A program made the translations under genes and the position numbers. From Myxococcales bacterium (GTDB lineage Bacteria > Myxococcota > Myxococcia > Myxococcales > Myxococcaceae): a stretch of 64,000 nucleotides of DNA. Within the stretch, counting starts at the first letter, position 1. Each line of letters opens with the position of its first letter. The notes beneath the pieces are model-generated. The model was not told the origin of the DNA. It ran no database searches and was given only the letters and a program-made list of their open reading frames with translations. Shown here one piece after another: positions 23,543-33,843 of the stretch. Where the stretch lies: assembly GCA_020846875.1 (NCBI GenBank), contig JADLDB010000160.1, positions 62,001 through 126,000 of the forward strand, written 5' to 3'.

Positions 23543-24892
23543 TTACGTCAGGTTGCTCAACGGTCCGCGGCAGAAGGCGGGATCGCCGTAGGTGGTGACG
23601 TCGCTGCCAAGGCCTTTGACGATCGAGAGCAGCAGATCGTTGTGGTACTGGCTCTGCCAGCGCACGTAGCGGCCCATGCGGAAGCCGGCCCCGCCGCCCG
23701 CCAGCACGAAGGGCATGTCGTCGTGGGCGTGCACGTTGCCGCGCGACACGTCGGATCCCCAGTACAGCAGCGAGTGGGCCAGCGCGTTGGAGCCGTCGGC
23801 CTCGCTGATGCCTTCGAGGCCGGCGAGGATCCGCGCCACCTGCTCGCAGATCCACGCGTCGCGCAGGGCCACCAGCGCGCGCGTCGGGTCTCCGTCGGAG
23901 AAGTGGGTCAGGTTGTGCACGTCGGTGGTGACGCACTTGGGCGGCGAGGCGGTGTCGCAGATGAAGGGCATGGCGACGTGGTTCATCGCGTCCGAGAACA
24001 TCAAGGTGGCCACGCGGGTGAGATCGCACCGGAAGGCGAGCAGCATCAAGTCGATCTGCAGGCCGGAGACACGGGGCATCTCCATCTCGGCGGTGTAGTC
24101 GATCGCGCCGGGATCTCCCGGGTTGGTGCAGGTGCCGGTGGGCAGCGCGGTGACGCGGCGCTCCAGATCGCGCACCAGGGTGAGGTGGTGATCGAGCCGC
24201 GCCTTGTCGGAGGTGCTGACGTTCTTCTTGAGCGCGGCGAGCTGCTCCTGCACCGCGTCCAGCACCGACTTGCGCCGCGCCCGCACCTTGTCCAGCTCGG
24301 TGGGCGGCATGCCCGAGTCCATGAACAGGGTGCGGAAGGTGAGGCGGGGATCGTTCTGCGGCAAGAGTGGCTGGTTGGGGCCCGAGTAGCTGACCACCCC
24401 GGCCACGTTGGCCAGCAGGGTGTGCACGCCCAACTGCAGGCTGCCCACGCGGGTGCCCTGCCCGATCACCCCGACGAGGTGCTGATCGATGGACGCGCCC
24501 TTCGCGTAGCCGGCGCGGCTGCCGTTGTTGCCGACGAAGTTGCCGGCGTCCAGCTTCTGGCCGGTGAGGAAGGCCCCCACGCCGCGCTGGTGCTGCTCGC
24601 CGGGACCGGACAAGGCCACCGACATGTCGAGGCCGCCGGTCATCAGGAGCTGCGGCTTGAAGCGCTCGAGCGAGGTGTGGACGCTCTTCAAGGCGAAGTC
24701 GGACTCGTTGGCGCCGGCGGTGGGGAACCACTGCGGCGTGAAGACGCCGTTGGCGTGGTACACGGCGATGAAGCGCTTCGGCGGCGGCGTGGGCTGGGCG
24801 CGGGCCACCCGGGGGATCAGCGCCTCCAGCGCCGGCAGGCCGATCATGATGCCTCCCGCGCCCCGCAGGATCTGGCGGCGGGACAACCTCAT
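23543..24892 (-). CDS. Tat-exported DUF1552 family protein
   Basis: 449 residues. The N-terminus MRLSRRQILRGAGG is a twin-arginine (Tat) signal followed by a hydrophobic stretch and ARAQ. The rest is a DUF1552 domain (FIAVYHANGVFTPQWFP ... HHLTLVRDLERRV ... HAHDDMPFVLAGGGAGF), related to the DUF1501/sulfatase-like group. These proteins are nearly always encoded with a DUF1592/DUF1588/DUF1585 protein, as here. The start overlaps the stop of the upstream gene by 4 bases. The biochemical function of the pair is unknown; it is common in Planctomycetota and Myxococcota. Confidence 0.9.
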   Translation of the reverse strand: MRLSRRQILRGAGGIMIGLPALEALIPRVARAQPTPPPKRFIAVYHANGVFTPQWFPTAGANESDFALKSVHTSLERFKPQLLMTGGLDMSVALSGPGEQHQRGVGAFLTGQKLDAGNFVGNNGSRAGYAKGASIDQHLVGVIGQGTRVGSLQLGVHTLLANVAGVVSYSGPNQPLLPQNDPRLTFRTLFMDSGMPPTELDKVRARRKSVLDAVQEQLAALKKNVSTSDKARLDHHLTLVRDLERRVTALPTGTCTNPGDPGAIDYTAEMEMPRVSGLQIDLMLLAFRCDLTRVATLMFSDAMNHVAMPFICDTASPPKCVTTDVHNLTHFSDGDPTRALVALRDAWICEQVARILAGLEGISEADGSNALAHSLLYWGSDVSRGNVHAHDDMPFVLAGGGAGFRMGRYVRWQSQYHNDLLLSIVKGLGSDVTTYGDPAFCRGPLSNLT

Positions 24893-26520
24893 GGCGTCAT
24901 CTCCGGGTTGGCGTTCATCCGGAAGGCGTCGGACTCGACGATGCCGAGGAACAGGTCCTTGAAGCTGCCGCCCGACTTGAAGAAGCGGTCGGCCAGCCGG
25001 GTGGTGGTGCACTCGTCGGCCTCGGTGAGCTGCCGCCCGAGGGCGAAGCGGTAGAGCTCCTTGGACACACAGGCGTGCACCCGCGGGCTCTTCGCCAGCT
25101 TCGCGGAGAGGTCGTTCACGTCCACCAGCGGGCCGATGAGGCTCAGCTCCCGGGAGGCGACGATCGCGCCGGTGACGTCGAGCGGCTTGCCGTTCTCGGT
25201 GTCGCGCCACAGGCCCATGCCGTCGTAGTGCTCGAAGGTGAAGCCCACCGGGTTGATGATCTTGTGGCAGGCGTTGCAGGCGGGATCGGTGCTGTGGTCC
25301 GTGAAGCGGTCGCGGGTGGTGGCGCTGGTGGACGGCGCGGGCGGGGTGATGGGGACGCCGGCCGGAGGAGGAGGCGGCGGCTCGCACAGCAGCTGATCGA
25401 GCACGAAGATGCCCCGGCGGACCGGCGAACTGCCGTCGGGCAGCGACTTGAAGGCGAGGAAGGCGGGCTGCACCAGCAGGCCGGCGCGGGTGCTACCGGG
25501 CATCTCGTTGCGGACGAAGGCCGAGCTGGGCGCCGCGGGCCCGTACATGCTCATCGAGTCGTTGGTGAACAGGACGCTGGACGAGAGCAGGCCGGGCAGG
25601 GTGCCCTCGTGGCTCAGCACGTCGCGCACGTACAGCTCGAGCGACGTCTTCCAGGCCTGGGCCAGGGGGCGGGAGAACTGCGGGAAGGTGCCCACGTCTT
25701 TCTCGGTGGTCTGAATGCCTCCGAAGTTCAGCCACAGGGAGAAGAAGCGCAGCATGCCGTCGATCGCGCGGGGATCGTCGAGCATGCGCCTGGCCTGCGC
25801 AGCCAGCCCTTCCTGCGTGTCCAGCGCGCCCGTCTCGGCGGCGTTGAGCAGCTCCTCGTCGGGCGTGGAGGCCCAGAGGAAATAGGAGAGGCGGGTGGCC
25901 AGCTCGTAGCCGGACAGGGTGACGGTGGGCACCGGCACCACCGCCACCGCCGACTCGTCGCGGTAGAGGAACTGGGGCGACTGGAGCATCACCTGCAGCG
26001 AGTACTGCACGGCGGTGTCGAAGTCAGCCGCGGCGAGGGTTGTGGTGAAGAGGGTGGTGAGGGACGCCGTCTCGTCGGCGGTGAGCGGGCGGCGGAAGGC
26101 CTTGCGGCCGAAGGACTGGAGGAACTGCTGGCCACAGGCGGCGTCGCCGGTGCTGCAGGGGACGATCAGCGACTTGCGGTTGGTGACGGCGTCGACGGAC
26201 AGGGCCTCGGCGGCCTCGAGGTAGCGCGAGACGTAGTCGGGGCTGACCTGGTTGAGCGAGGTGTCGTTGTCGAGGAGGTGGGCCAGAGGCTCGCGGGGAA
26301 AGTCCTTCGCCGGGCCGGTGGTGTCTGCGAGCAGGTCGCGCACCGTGTTGTCGTACTCCGGGCGGGCGAGCAGCCGCAGGGGCGTCCCGCGGGTGACCTG
26401 CACGGTGCACTCGGCGGGATCCGGCGGGTCCGGTGGATCCGGAGGATCGGGCGGCTGGGTGTTGCTGCGGCAGCTCGCCACGGACAGCAGGACGAGCGTG
26501 AGGTGCAGGGGGATCCGCAT
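24889..26520 (-). CDS. DUF1592-family lipoprotein with a CxxCH motif
   Basis: 543 residues. A lipoprotein signal (LVLLSVASC) is followed by a (PPD)n linker. The DUF1587, DUF1592, DUF1588 and DUF1585 modules follow in order: LARPEYDNTVRDLL, YELATRLSYFLWASTPDEELL, SSPVRRGIFVLDQLLCEPPPPPP, and CVSKELYRFALGR. The segment DPACNACHKIINPVGF contains CxxCH, which could bind haem c or another metal. It is probably an outer-membrane or periplasmic lipoprotein working with the DUF1552 partner. No substrate can be assigned. Confidence 0.9.
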   Translation of the reverse strand: MRIPLHLTLVLLSVASCRSNTQPPDPPDPPDPPDPAECTVQVTRGTPLRLLARPEYDNTVRDLLADTTGPAKDFPREPLAHLLDNDTSLNQVSPDYVSRYLEAAEALSVDAVTNRKSLIVPCSTGDAACGQQFLQSFGRKAFRRPLTADETASLTTLFTTTLAAADFDTAVQYSLQVMLQSPQFLYRDESAVAVVPVPTVTLSGYELATRLSYFLWASTPDEELLNAAETGALDTQEGLAAQARRMLDDPRAIDGMLRFFSLWLNFGGIQTTEKDVGTFPQFSRPLAQAWKTSLELYVRDVLSHEGTLPGLLSSSVLFTNDSMSMYGPAAPSSAFVRNEMPGSTRAGLLVQPAFLAFKSLPDGSSPVRRGIFVLDQLLCEPPPPPPAGVPITPPAPSTSATTRDRFTDHSTDPACNACHKIINPVGFTFEHYDGMGLWRDTENGKPLDVTGAIVASRELSLIGPLVDVNDLSAKLAKSPRVHACVSKELYRFALGRQLTEADECTTTRLADRFFKSGGSFKDLFLGIVESDAFRMNANPEMTP

Positions 26521-26656
26521 CGGGGGAGGAGGCTAACTTGCCAGCACGCTCCGCGCCCGGTCAAAGGGTTGCGAATCCCAGGGGGAGTCCGTCAGCGGAA
26601 GAGGCGCTTGCACGTCCCCGCCGCGTGGGTCAAAAGGCCCCGGGTTTTGAGAGAAT

Positions 26657-26730
26657 CGGGGCGTAGCGCAGTCTGGTAGCGCGTCTGCCTTGGGCGCAGA
26701 AGGTCGTCGGTTCGAATCCGGCCGCCCCGA
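26657..26730 (+). tRNA. tRNA-Pro(TGG)
   Basis: A 74-base cloverleaf. The acceptor CGGGGCG pairs with CGCCCCG. The anticodon stem TCTGC/GCAGA encloses CTTGGGC, so the anticodon is TGG. The T loop is TTCGAAT. CCA is not encoded. Confidence 0.95.
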
Positions 26731-26741
26731 CAAGTGAATAC

Positions 26742-26815
26742 GCGCCCGTAGCTCAGCTGGATAGAGCATCGGCCTTCTAAGCCGAGGGTCGTGGGTTCGA
26801 GTCCCGCCGGGCGCA
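26742..26815 (+). tRNA. tRNA-Arg(TCT)
   Basis: The acceptor GCGCCCG pairs with CGGGCGC, and the anticodon stem TCGGC/GCCGA encloses CTTCTAA. The D and anticodon arms are identical, apart from one anticodon base, to those of the tRNA-Arg at 26980. Confidence 0.95.
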
Positions 26816-26892
26816 CTTTGAAGGGCTTCGTCAGTCGTTGACGGGGCCGGAGCGGTCGGGTACTCGACGCCCGCGTTTTCGAGCTGGAATAC

Positions 26893-26968
26893 GGCGATCT
26901 TAGCTCAATTGGTCAGAGCGCAGGATTGTGACTCCTGAGGTTACCGGTTCGATCCCGGTAGGTCGCCC
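26893..26968 (+). tRNA. tRNA-His(GTG)
   Basis: The anticodon stem CAGGA/TCCTG encloses TTGTGAC, giving anticodon GTG. An extra 5' G (26893) can pair with C at 26967, the G-1:C73 identity pair of histidine tRNAs. Confidence 0.95.
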
Positions 26969-26979
26969 ACGCTTCATCA

Positions 26980-27053
26980 GCGCCTATAGCTCAGCTGGAT
27001 AGAGCATCGGCCTTCGAAGCCGAGGGTCGGGGGTTCGAATCCCTCTGGGCGCG
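26980..27053 (+). tRNA. tRNA-Arg(TCG)
   Basis: The acceptor GCGCCTA pairs with TGGGCGC (one G-T pair). The anticodon stem TCGGC/GCCGA encloses CTTCGAA, so the anticodon is TCG. Its 3' end lies 6 bases before the GTG start of the lgt-like gene. Confidence 0.95.
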
Positions 27054-27059
27054 CTCGCT

Positions 27060-27827
27060 GTGATCCCCTTCTTCGAGCTGCCGGCGCTGAATCTGCCCTT
27101 CGGGCAGAAGATCGACGTCTTCGGGGTGCTGTCGACGATCGGCGTCGTCGTCGGCGCGCTGCTGGCCGAGCGGGCGGCGCGGCGTGAGGGGCTGGACCTC
27201 CAGCCGCTGCGCGGCGTGGTGCCGTGGCTGGTCGGGCTGGGGCTGGTCGGCGGTCACGCGATGCACGTCTTCCTGTACCACCCGGAGCTGCTGAGCCGGG
27301 ATCCGTGGATCGTCGTGCGGATCTGGGACGGGCTGTCCTCGACGGGCGGGGTGCTGGGGGCGCTGCTCGGCTTGTTCGTCTACTTCCGCCGGCTCCGCCT
27401 GCCGGTGACGCCGTACCTGAACGCCCTGGCGCTGGGGACGGCGCCGGGCTGGGCGATCGCGCGGGTGGGGTGCTTCCTGGTGCACGATCACCCGGGCGCG
27501 CGGACGAACTTCCCGCTGGCGGTGGCCTTCCCGGTCGCGGGGTACGGCGGGCCGCGGCACGACCTGGGCCTGTACGACGTCTTCGTGCTCCTGGCGATCA
27601 CGGCGGTGCTGTACGTGTCCGCGCGACGAGCGCCGAGGCCCGGCCAGCTCATGGGGATCCTGGCGGTCCTGTACGCCCCGTGCCGCTTCGCGCTCGACTT
27701 CCTGCGGGCGTCAGACCTGTCCTTCGTCGACCGTCGCTACGCGGGCCTGACGCCGGCGCAGTATGTGGTGGTGGGGTTGTTCGCGGTGGGCGCCTGGCTG
27801 CTGGCTCGGGGGCCGAAACGCAGTTGA
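27060..27827 (+). CDS. Divergent prolipoprotein diacylglyceryl transferase (Lgt)-like membrane protein
   Basis: 255 residues with about seven transmembrane helices. The N-terminus MIPFFELPALNLPFG and the order of helices match Lgt, which transfers diacylglycerol from phosphatidylglycerol to the lipobox Cys. Two functional positions differ. The FHGG segment (E. coli His103) is STGG here (94-97), and GRIGNF (Arg143, Asn146) is ARVGCF (134-139), so Arg is kept but His and Asn are lost. It may be a second, altered Lgt. The GTG start is fixed by the family N-terminus and lies 6 bases after a tRNA, leaving no room for its own ribosome-binding site. Confidence 0.8.
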   Translation: MIPFFELPALNLPFGQKIDVFGVLSTIGVVVGALLAERAARREGLDLQPLRGVVPWLVGLGLVGGHAMHVFLYHPELLSRDPWIVVRIWDGLSSTGGVLGALLGLFVYFRRLRLPVTPYLNALALGTAPGWAIARVGCFLVHDHPGARTNFPLAVAFPVAGYGGPRHDLGLYDVFVLLAITAVLYVSARRAPRPGQLMGILAVLYAPCRFALDFLRASDLSFVDRRYAGLTPAQYVVVGLFAVGAWLLARGPKRS

Positions 27828-27853
27828 CAGGGGCGCGTCTTCGTCCGTATACG
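27824..27853 (+). promoter_or_regulatory. Promoter of tRNA-Lys
   Basis: A perfect TTGACA (27824-27829) is followed by 18 bases and TATACG (27848-27853), with the tRNA 18 bases further on. The -35 box contains the stop codon of the lgt-like gene. Confidence 0.75.
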
Positions 27854-27871
27854 CGCCGCGCCAAAACGCAA

Positions 27872-27944
27872 GGGAGCGTAGCTCAATTGGCAGAGCAATG
27901 GACTCTTAATCCATAGGTTGAAGGTTCGATTCCTTCCGCTCTCA
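27872..27944 (+). tRNA. tRNA-Lys(CTT)
   Basis: The acceptor GGGAGCG pairs with CGCTCTC (one G-T pair). The anticodon stem ATGGA/TCCAT encloses CTCTTAA, giving anticodon CTT. It has its own promoter and terminator. Confidence 0.95.
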
Positions 27945-27955
27945 AGAGTGAAGCG

Positions 27956-27991
27956 ACGGCCGGTGACTCGAAGAGAGCGCCGGCCGTTTTT
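27956..27991 (+). terminator. Rho-independent terminator of tRNA-Lys
   Basis: ACGGCCGG (27956-27963) and CCGGCCGT (27980-27987) form a perfect 8-bp stem followed directly by a run of T residues. Confidence 0.9.
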
Positions 27992-28027
27992 CTTCGCGCC
28001 CGCGAGGAGTGCTACGGATCAGGCCAC

Positions 28028-28110
28028 GGGCAGGTGGCGTAACTGGCAGCCGCGCCAGACTTAGGATCTGGTTCCCAAAAGGAGTGGGGGTTCGAGTCCC
28101 CCCCTGCCCA
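28028..28110 (+). tRNA. tRNA-Leu(TAG)
   Basis: An 83-base class II tRNA. The acceptor GGGCAGG pairs with CCTGCCC. The anticodon stem CCAGA/TCTGG encloses CTTAGGA, and a long variable arm (TTCCCAAAAGGAG) is present. Confidence 0.95.
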
Positions 28111-28201
28111 TTCTGCAGATGCCGCCCGGGCCCCGCGGCGTGATGCTCGAGGGCGCATGCACCCCTCGGGCGGCCTGGCGCCACCACCGTCGACTCCGCC
28201 G

Positions 28202-28230
28202 TTGACCGGCCCCACCCCATCCTCTATTGG
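28202..28230 (+). promoter_or_regulatory. Candidate promoter of tig
   Basis: TTGACC (28202-28207) is followed by 17 bases and TATTGG (28225-28230). This would give a leader of about 45 bases to the tig start at 28283. Confidence 0.6.
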
Positions 28231-28282
28231 CCACGGCCTGCTCCCGCGCGCGCTGCGCAGGGACGCCACCAGGGAAGGTTTC

Positions 28283-29557
28283 ATGAAGGTGCAAGTCGAG
28301 AACGTCTCGTCGATCGAGAAGCGGCTGTCGATCGAGGTCGAGCCCGCCTTCGTCGAGAAGGAGCTCGCCCAGGCCTACGCCCAGCTCTCTCACCAGGTGA
28401 AGCTGCCCGGCTTCCGCCCCGGCAAGGTGCCGCGCCGCATCCTCGAGCAGAAGTTCAAGAACGAGGTCGAGGCCGACGTGGTCAAGCGGGTGCAGCTCCG
28501 CGCGTACATCGACGCGGTGAAGGAACACAACCTGCCCGCGGTCGGCGACCCGCACCTCTCCGGCGGCAAGCTGGAAGCCCAGAAGCCCTTCGCCTTCACC
28601 GCCCGCGTCGAGGTGAAGCCCGCCTTGAGCCCGAAGGACTACAAGGGCCTGGGCCTCAAGAAGTTCTCCACCGAGATCGCCGACGAGAAGGTGGACGAGC
28701 AGCTCACCCGGCTGCGCGAGTCCCGCGCCACCTTCGAGAAGCTGGAGGGCCGCGACGTGGCGCAGGTGGGCGACCTGGCCGTCATCGACTTCGACGCCAC
28801 GCAGGGCGGTCAGCCCTTCCCCGGCAACCAGGGCCGCGACGTCAACGTCGAGGTGTCCGCCGGCGAGCTCATCCAGGGGCACCTGCCGCAGCTCGAAGGG
28901 ATGAAGGTCGGCGACAAGAAGACCTTCGACTACGCCTTCCCCGCCGACTACCGGGTGGAAGAGGTGAAGGGGAAGACCGCCTCCTTCGAGGTGAGCTTGA
29001 AGGAGCTGCGCGCGAAGAAGACCCCCGCCGCGGACGACGCCTTCGCGAAGGAGCTTGGCCAGGAGAGCCTCGAGGCCCTGAAGGCCCGCATCCGCGGCGA
29101 TCTCGAGCGCGGTGCCCGCCGCTCCGCCGCCCAGGACGAGCGCGCCGACATCTTCCAGAAGCTGATCGAGAAGAACGACTTCGAGGTGCCCCAGTCGCTC
29201 GTCGAGCGCGGCATCGACATCATGCTCGAAGGCGCCTTCGGGCAGATGCAGCGCCAGGGGCTCGACTTGCGCAACCTGAACCTCGACTGGGGCAAGCTGC
29301 GCGAGGAGCTGCGCCCCAAGTCGCTGGTGGAGGTGCGCGGCCAGCTGCTGCTCGAGGCGATCAGCACCGAAGAGAAGCTCGACGTCACCGAAGCCGACCT
29401 CGACGCCGAGTTCGAGGTCATCTCGCAGGAGACGGGCGTGCCCGTGCCCGCCGTGAAGGTCCAGTTCAAGAGCCCCCAGCAGAAGGACACGCTGAAGGGT
29501 CGCGCCTTCGAGCGCAAGGCGCTGGAGCTGATCAAGTCCCACGCGAAGTACGAGTAA
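28283..29557 (+). CDS. tig: Trigger factor
   Basis: 424 residues. The ribosome-binding N-terminal domain has the signature [21 protein letters not shown]-type peptidyl-prolyl isomerase domain follows (about 150-240; [21 protein letters not shown]), and then the long helical chaperone arms. It binds nascent chains at the ribosome exit tunnel. The ATG at 28283, with AGGGAAGG upstream, is chosen because [19 protein letters not shown] is the family N-terminus. It heads the tig-clpP-clpX block. Confidence 0.95.
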   Translation: MKVQVENVSSIEKRLSIEVEPAFVEKELAQAYAQLSHQVKLPGFRPGKVPRRILEQKFKNEVEADVVKRVQLRAYIDAVKEHNLPAVGDPHLSGGKLEAQKPFAFTARVEVKPALSPKDYKGLGLKKFSTEIADEKVDEQLTRLRESRATFEKLEGRDVAQVGDLAVIDFDATQGGQPFPGNQGRDVNVEVSAGELIQGHLPQLEGMKVGDKKTFDYAFPADYRVEEVKGKTASFEVSLKELRAKKTPAADDAFAKELGQESLEALKARIRGDLERGARRSAAQDERADIFQKLIEKNDFEVPQSLVERGIDIMLEGAFGQMQRQGLDLRNLNLDWGKLREELRPKSLVEVRGQLLLEAISTEEKLDVTEADLDAEFEVISQETGVPVPAVKVQFKSPQQKDTLKGRAFERKALELIKSHAKYE

Positions 29558-29575
29558 CCCCCACCGGAGGTCGTC

Positions 29576-30187
29576 ATGCCCTACTGGCCGCCCACCATCG
29601 TCGAGACCACCCACCGCGGAGAGCGCGTGTGGGATCTGTACGCGCGCCTGCTGCGCGATCGCATCATCATGCTGGGCACCGAGGTCGACGACGACGTCGC
29701 CAACGGCGTGACGGCGCAGCTGTTGTTCCTCGAGTCGGAGGATCCGGACAAGGACATCACGATGTACATCAACTCGCCGGGCGGCTCGGTGACGGCCGGC
29801 CTCGCGATCTACGACACCATGCAGTACGTCAAGCCCCAGGTGTCCACCATCTGCATCGGGCAGGCGGCGTCGATGGGCGCGGTGCTGCTGGGCGCGGGCG
29901 CGAAGGGCAAGCGCTTCGCCCTGCCCAACTCGCGGATCATGATCCACCAGCCGCTGGGCGGCGCGCGCGGCCAGGCCCGCGACATGGAGATCCAGGTCAA
30001 CGAGATGGTGCGCCTGAAGAAGGTGCTCTACGAGATCCTCTCGAAGTCCACCGGCCACTCCGCCGAGCGGATCGAGAAGGACTGCGATCGCGACTACTTC
30101 ATGAGCGCGCTGGAGGCCAAGCAGTACGGGCTGATCGACGACGTCTTCGTCCGCAAGCCGGTCGTCACCCCCAGCGAGAAGAAGTAG
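29576..30187 (+). CDS. clpP: ATP-dependent Clp protease proteolytic subunit
   Basis: 203 residues. The catalytic triad is visible as Ser in [10 protein letters not shown], His in [10 protein letters not shown], and Asp in [10 protein letters not shown]. It forms the tetradecameric degradation chamber fed by ClpX, encoded 45 bases downstream. A short N-terminal propeptide precedes the conserved [23 protein letters not shown] lies upstream of the ATG. Confidence 0.97.
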   Translation: MPYWPPTIVETTHRGERVWDLYARLLRDRIIMLGTEVDDDVANGVTAQLLFLESEDPDKDITMYINSPGGSVTAGLAIYDTMQYVKPQVSTICIGQAASMGAVLLGAGAKGKRFALPNSRIMIHQPLGGARGQARDMEIQVNEMVRLKKVLYEILSKSTGHSAERIEKDCDRDYFMSALEAKQYGLIDDVFVRKPVVTPSEKK

Positions 30188-30232
30188 CCAACTCGCGCGC
30201 GTGCGCTCGGCCCGTTACACTGGCACTCACGG

Positions 30233-31531
<1,299 letters not shown>

Positions 31532-31597
31532 GCTGGCTGAAGCGCCGCTGGAAATTCCCGACCCCAGCTTGGGCGGGCGCGTTATGTCTTGCGCCCG

Positions 31598-33802
31598 ATG
31601 CGACACGCGCTCCTGATCCCAGTCTTCTCGTTGATGTCCTGCATCTACGCCGCCGAGCCGGTGCGCCAGGACAAGCCGCTCGTCGTCGAGCTGCCCCCCG
31701 ACGCCGGCGTGGCCGCGCCCGTCAAGGAAGCCAAGCCCATGCCGCCCCCGACCCGCACCCAGGTGATCAAGGACACGATCTTCGGCGCCGCCGTCGAGGA
31801 TCCCTACCGCTGGCTGGAGGACGAGAAGTCCCCCGAGGTGCAGGCGTGGATGAAGGCCCAGGACGACTTCGCCCGCGCGCAGCTCCACAAGCTTCCCGCC
31901 CGCGACGCGCTGCTCGCCCGCTACAAGGAGCTCTATTACGTCGAGTCCTATGGCGTGCCGGTGAAGCGCGGCGGCCGGTACTTCTACACGCGCACGCACA
32001 AGGACAAGGAGAAGGCGATCGTCTACTGGCGCCAGGGCGCGAAGGGCGAAGAGAAGGTGCTGCTCGATCCCAACACCTGGTCCACCGACAACACCGTGTC
32101 CCTGGGGGTGTGGGTGCCGTCGTGGGACGGCAAGAAGGTCGTCTTCGCCGAGAAGCCCAACGCCGCGGACGAGGCCACCCTGTACGTGCTGGACGTCGAC
32201 TCCGGCAAGCGCAGCGAGCTCGACGTGATCCCCGGCGGCAAGTACGCCAGCCCCTCCTGGGCGCCCGACTCGAAGTCCTTCATCTACGAGTGGCTGCCGG
32301 TCGATCCCTCCATCCCCACCTCCGAGCGGCCCGGGTACTGCGAGGTCCGCCTGCACCAGCTGGGCGACGACCCGAAGAACGACGCGCAGCTCCACCCGAA
32401 GACCGGCGATCCGAAGACCTTCATCGGCGGGGCCGTGTCCCGTGACGGCAAGTTCCAGTTCGTCCACATCATGCGCGGCTGGAACGAGAACGACGTCTTC
32501 TTCAAGCGCGTGGGCAAGGACAAGGACTGGCAGCTCCTCGTCAAGGGCAAGGACGCGAAGTACGGCGTCGACGTCTGGAAGGGCGTCTTCTACGTCTTCA
32601 CCGACGAAGGCGCCCCCAACAAGCGCGTCTTCAAGGTCGATCCCAACAAGCCGGATCGCAAGAGCTGGAAGGAGCTGATCCCCGAGGACAAGGACGCGGC
32701 GCGGGCCAGCCTCACCGTGGTCGGCGGCCACCTGGCGATCGCCTCCCTCAAGAAGGCCGTCAGCGCCGTGGAGCTGTTCACCCTGGACGGGAAGAAGGTG
32801 CGCGAGGTGCAGTTGCCCGGCCTGGGCACCTCGTCCAACCTGGTCGGCCTCGAGGACGACGACGAGGCGTACTTCTCGTACAGCTCCTTCGTCTCGCCGC
32901 CGCAGGTGTTCAAGACCAGCGTCAAGTCCGGCAAGTCCGAGCTGTGGGCGAAGGTGGAGCTGCCGGTCGATCCCTCGAAGTTCGACGTGCGCCAAGTCAC
33001 CTACGAGTCGAAAGACAAGACGCCGATCACCATGTTCATCGTCGCGGCGAAGGACGTGAAGCTCACCGGCGACAACCCGGTGATGCTCTACGGCTACGGC
33101 GGCTTCGACATCAGCCTGACCAGTGCGTGGTCGAGCTTCGCCATTCCGTGGCTGGAGGCGGGCGGGGTGTTCGCGGTGCCCAACCTGCGCGGCGGCGGGG
33201 AGTACGGCAAGGCCTGGCACGACCTGGGCAAACAGGGGAAGAAGCAGAACGTCTTCGACGACTTCATCGCCGCCGCCGAGTACCTGGTGAAGGAGAAGTG
33301 GACCCAACCGAAGCGGCTGGCCATTCGCGGCGGCTCCAACGGGGGCCTGTTGGTGGGCGCGGTGATGACGCAGCGGCCGGACCTGTTCGGCGCGGTGGTC
33401 TGCCAGGTCCCGCTGCTCGACATGGTCCGCTACACCCGGTACGGCAGCGGCAAGACGTGGATCTCCGAGTACGGCGATCCCGAGCTCGAGCCCGACTTCA
33501 AGACGCTCTTGGCCTACAGTCCCTACCACCATGTGCAGTCCCAGGTGCGCTACCCGCCGCTGCTCATGATGTCGGCCGATCACGATGATCGCGTCGATCC
33601 CTTCCACGCTCGCAAGTTCGTCGCGCAGATCCAGCGCCGCTCGCGTGACACCCCCACGCTGCTGCGCATCGAGATGCACGCCGGGCACGGGGGGGCCGAT
33701 CAGGTGGCCAAGGCGATCGAGTCGTCCGCCGATCTGGTGGCCTGGCTCCTGGACGTGCTGAAGGTCGCACCGCCAGGGACCGAGGTCACAAAGTCGAAGT
33801 GA
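31598..33802 (+). CDS. Prolyl oligopeptidase (peptidase family S9A), probable lipoprotein
   Basis: About 734 residues from the ATG at 31598, with a TTG at 31589 as alternative. A signal with a possible lipobox (VFSLMSC) is followed by the seven-bladed propeller (about 60-440) and an alpha/beta-hydrolase domain. The triad is Ser in [11 protein letters not shown], Asp in [10 protein letters not shown], and His in HAGHGG. It hydrolyses short peptides after proline. Its placement between clpX and lon ties it to the proteolysis block; export would place it outside the cytoplasm, unlike its neighbours. Confidence 0.93.
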   Translation: MRHALLIPVFSLMSCIYAAEPVRQDKPLVVELPPDAGVAAPVKEAKPMPPPTRTQVIKDTIFGAAVEDPYRWLEDEKSPEVQAWMKAQDDFARAQLHKLPARDALLARYKELYYVESYGVPVKRGGRYFYTRTHKDKEKAIVYWRQGAKGEEKVLLDPNTWSTDNTVSLGVWVPSWDGKKVVFAEKPNAADEATLYVLDVDSGKRSELDVIPGGKYASPSWAPDSKSFIYEWLPVDPSIPTSERPGYCEVRLHQLGDDPKNDAQLHPKTGDPKTFIGGAVSRDGKFQFVHIMRGWNENDVFFKRVGKDKDWQLLVKGKDAKYGVDVWKGVFYVFTDEGAPNKRVFKVDPNKPDRKSWKELIPEDKDAARASLTVVGGHLAIASLKKAVSAVELFTLDGKKVREVQLPGLGTSSNLVGLEDDDEAYFSYSSFVSPPQVFKTSVKSGKSELWAKVELPVDPSKFDVRQVTYESKDKTPITMFIVAAKDVKLTGDNPVMLYGYGGFDISLTSAWSSFAIPWLEAGGVFAVPNLRGGGEYGKAWHDLGKQGKKQNVFDDFIAAAEYLVKEKWTQPKRLAIRGGSNGGLLVGAVMTQRPDLFGAVVCQVPLLDMVRYTRYGSGKTWISEYGDPELEPDFKTLLAYSPYHHVQSQVRYPPLLMMSADHDDRVDPFHARKFVAQIQRRSRDTPTLLRIEMHAGHGGADQVAKAIESSADLVAWLLDVLKVAPPGTEVTKSK

Positions 33803-33843
33803 GGCGGCGGGTGGAGTAGGAAGGGCTACAGAGGGCAACAGGC

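Noticed and set aside
26838-26866. Possible promoter before tRNA-His (TTGACG, 17 bases, TACTCG)
   Set aside because: The -35 is good, but the -10 matches the consensus at only two positions.
28121-28174. Inverted repeat GCCGCCCG/CGGGCGGC after tRNA-Leu
   Set aside because: The loop is 38 bases and no T run follows, so it is a poor terminator.
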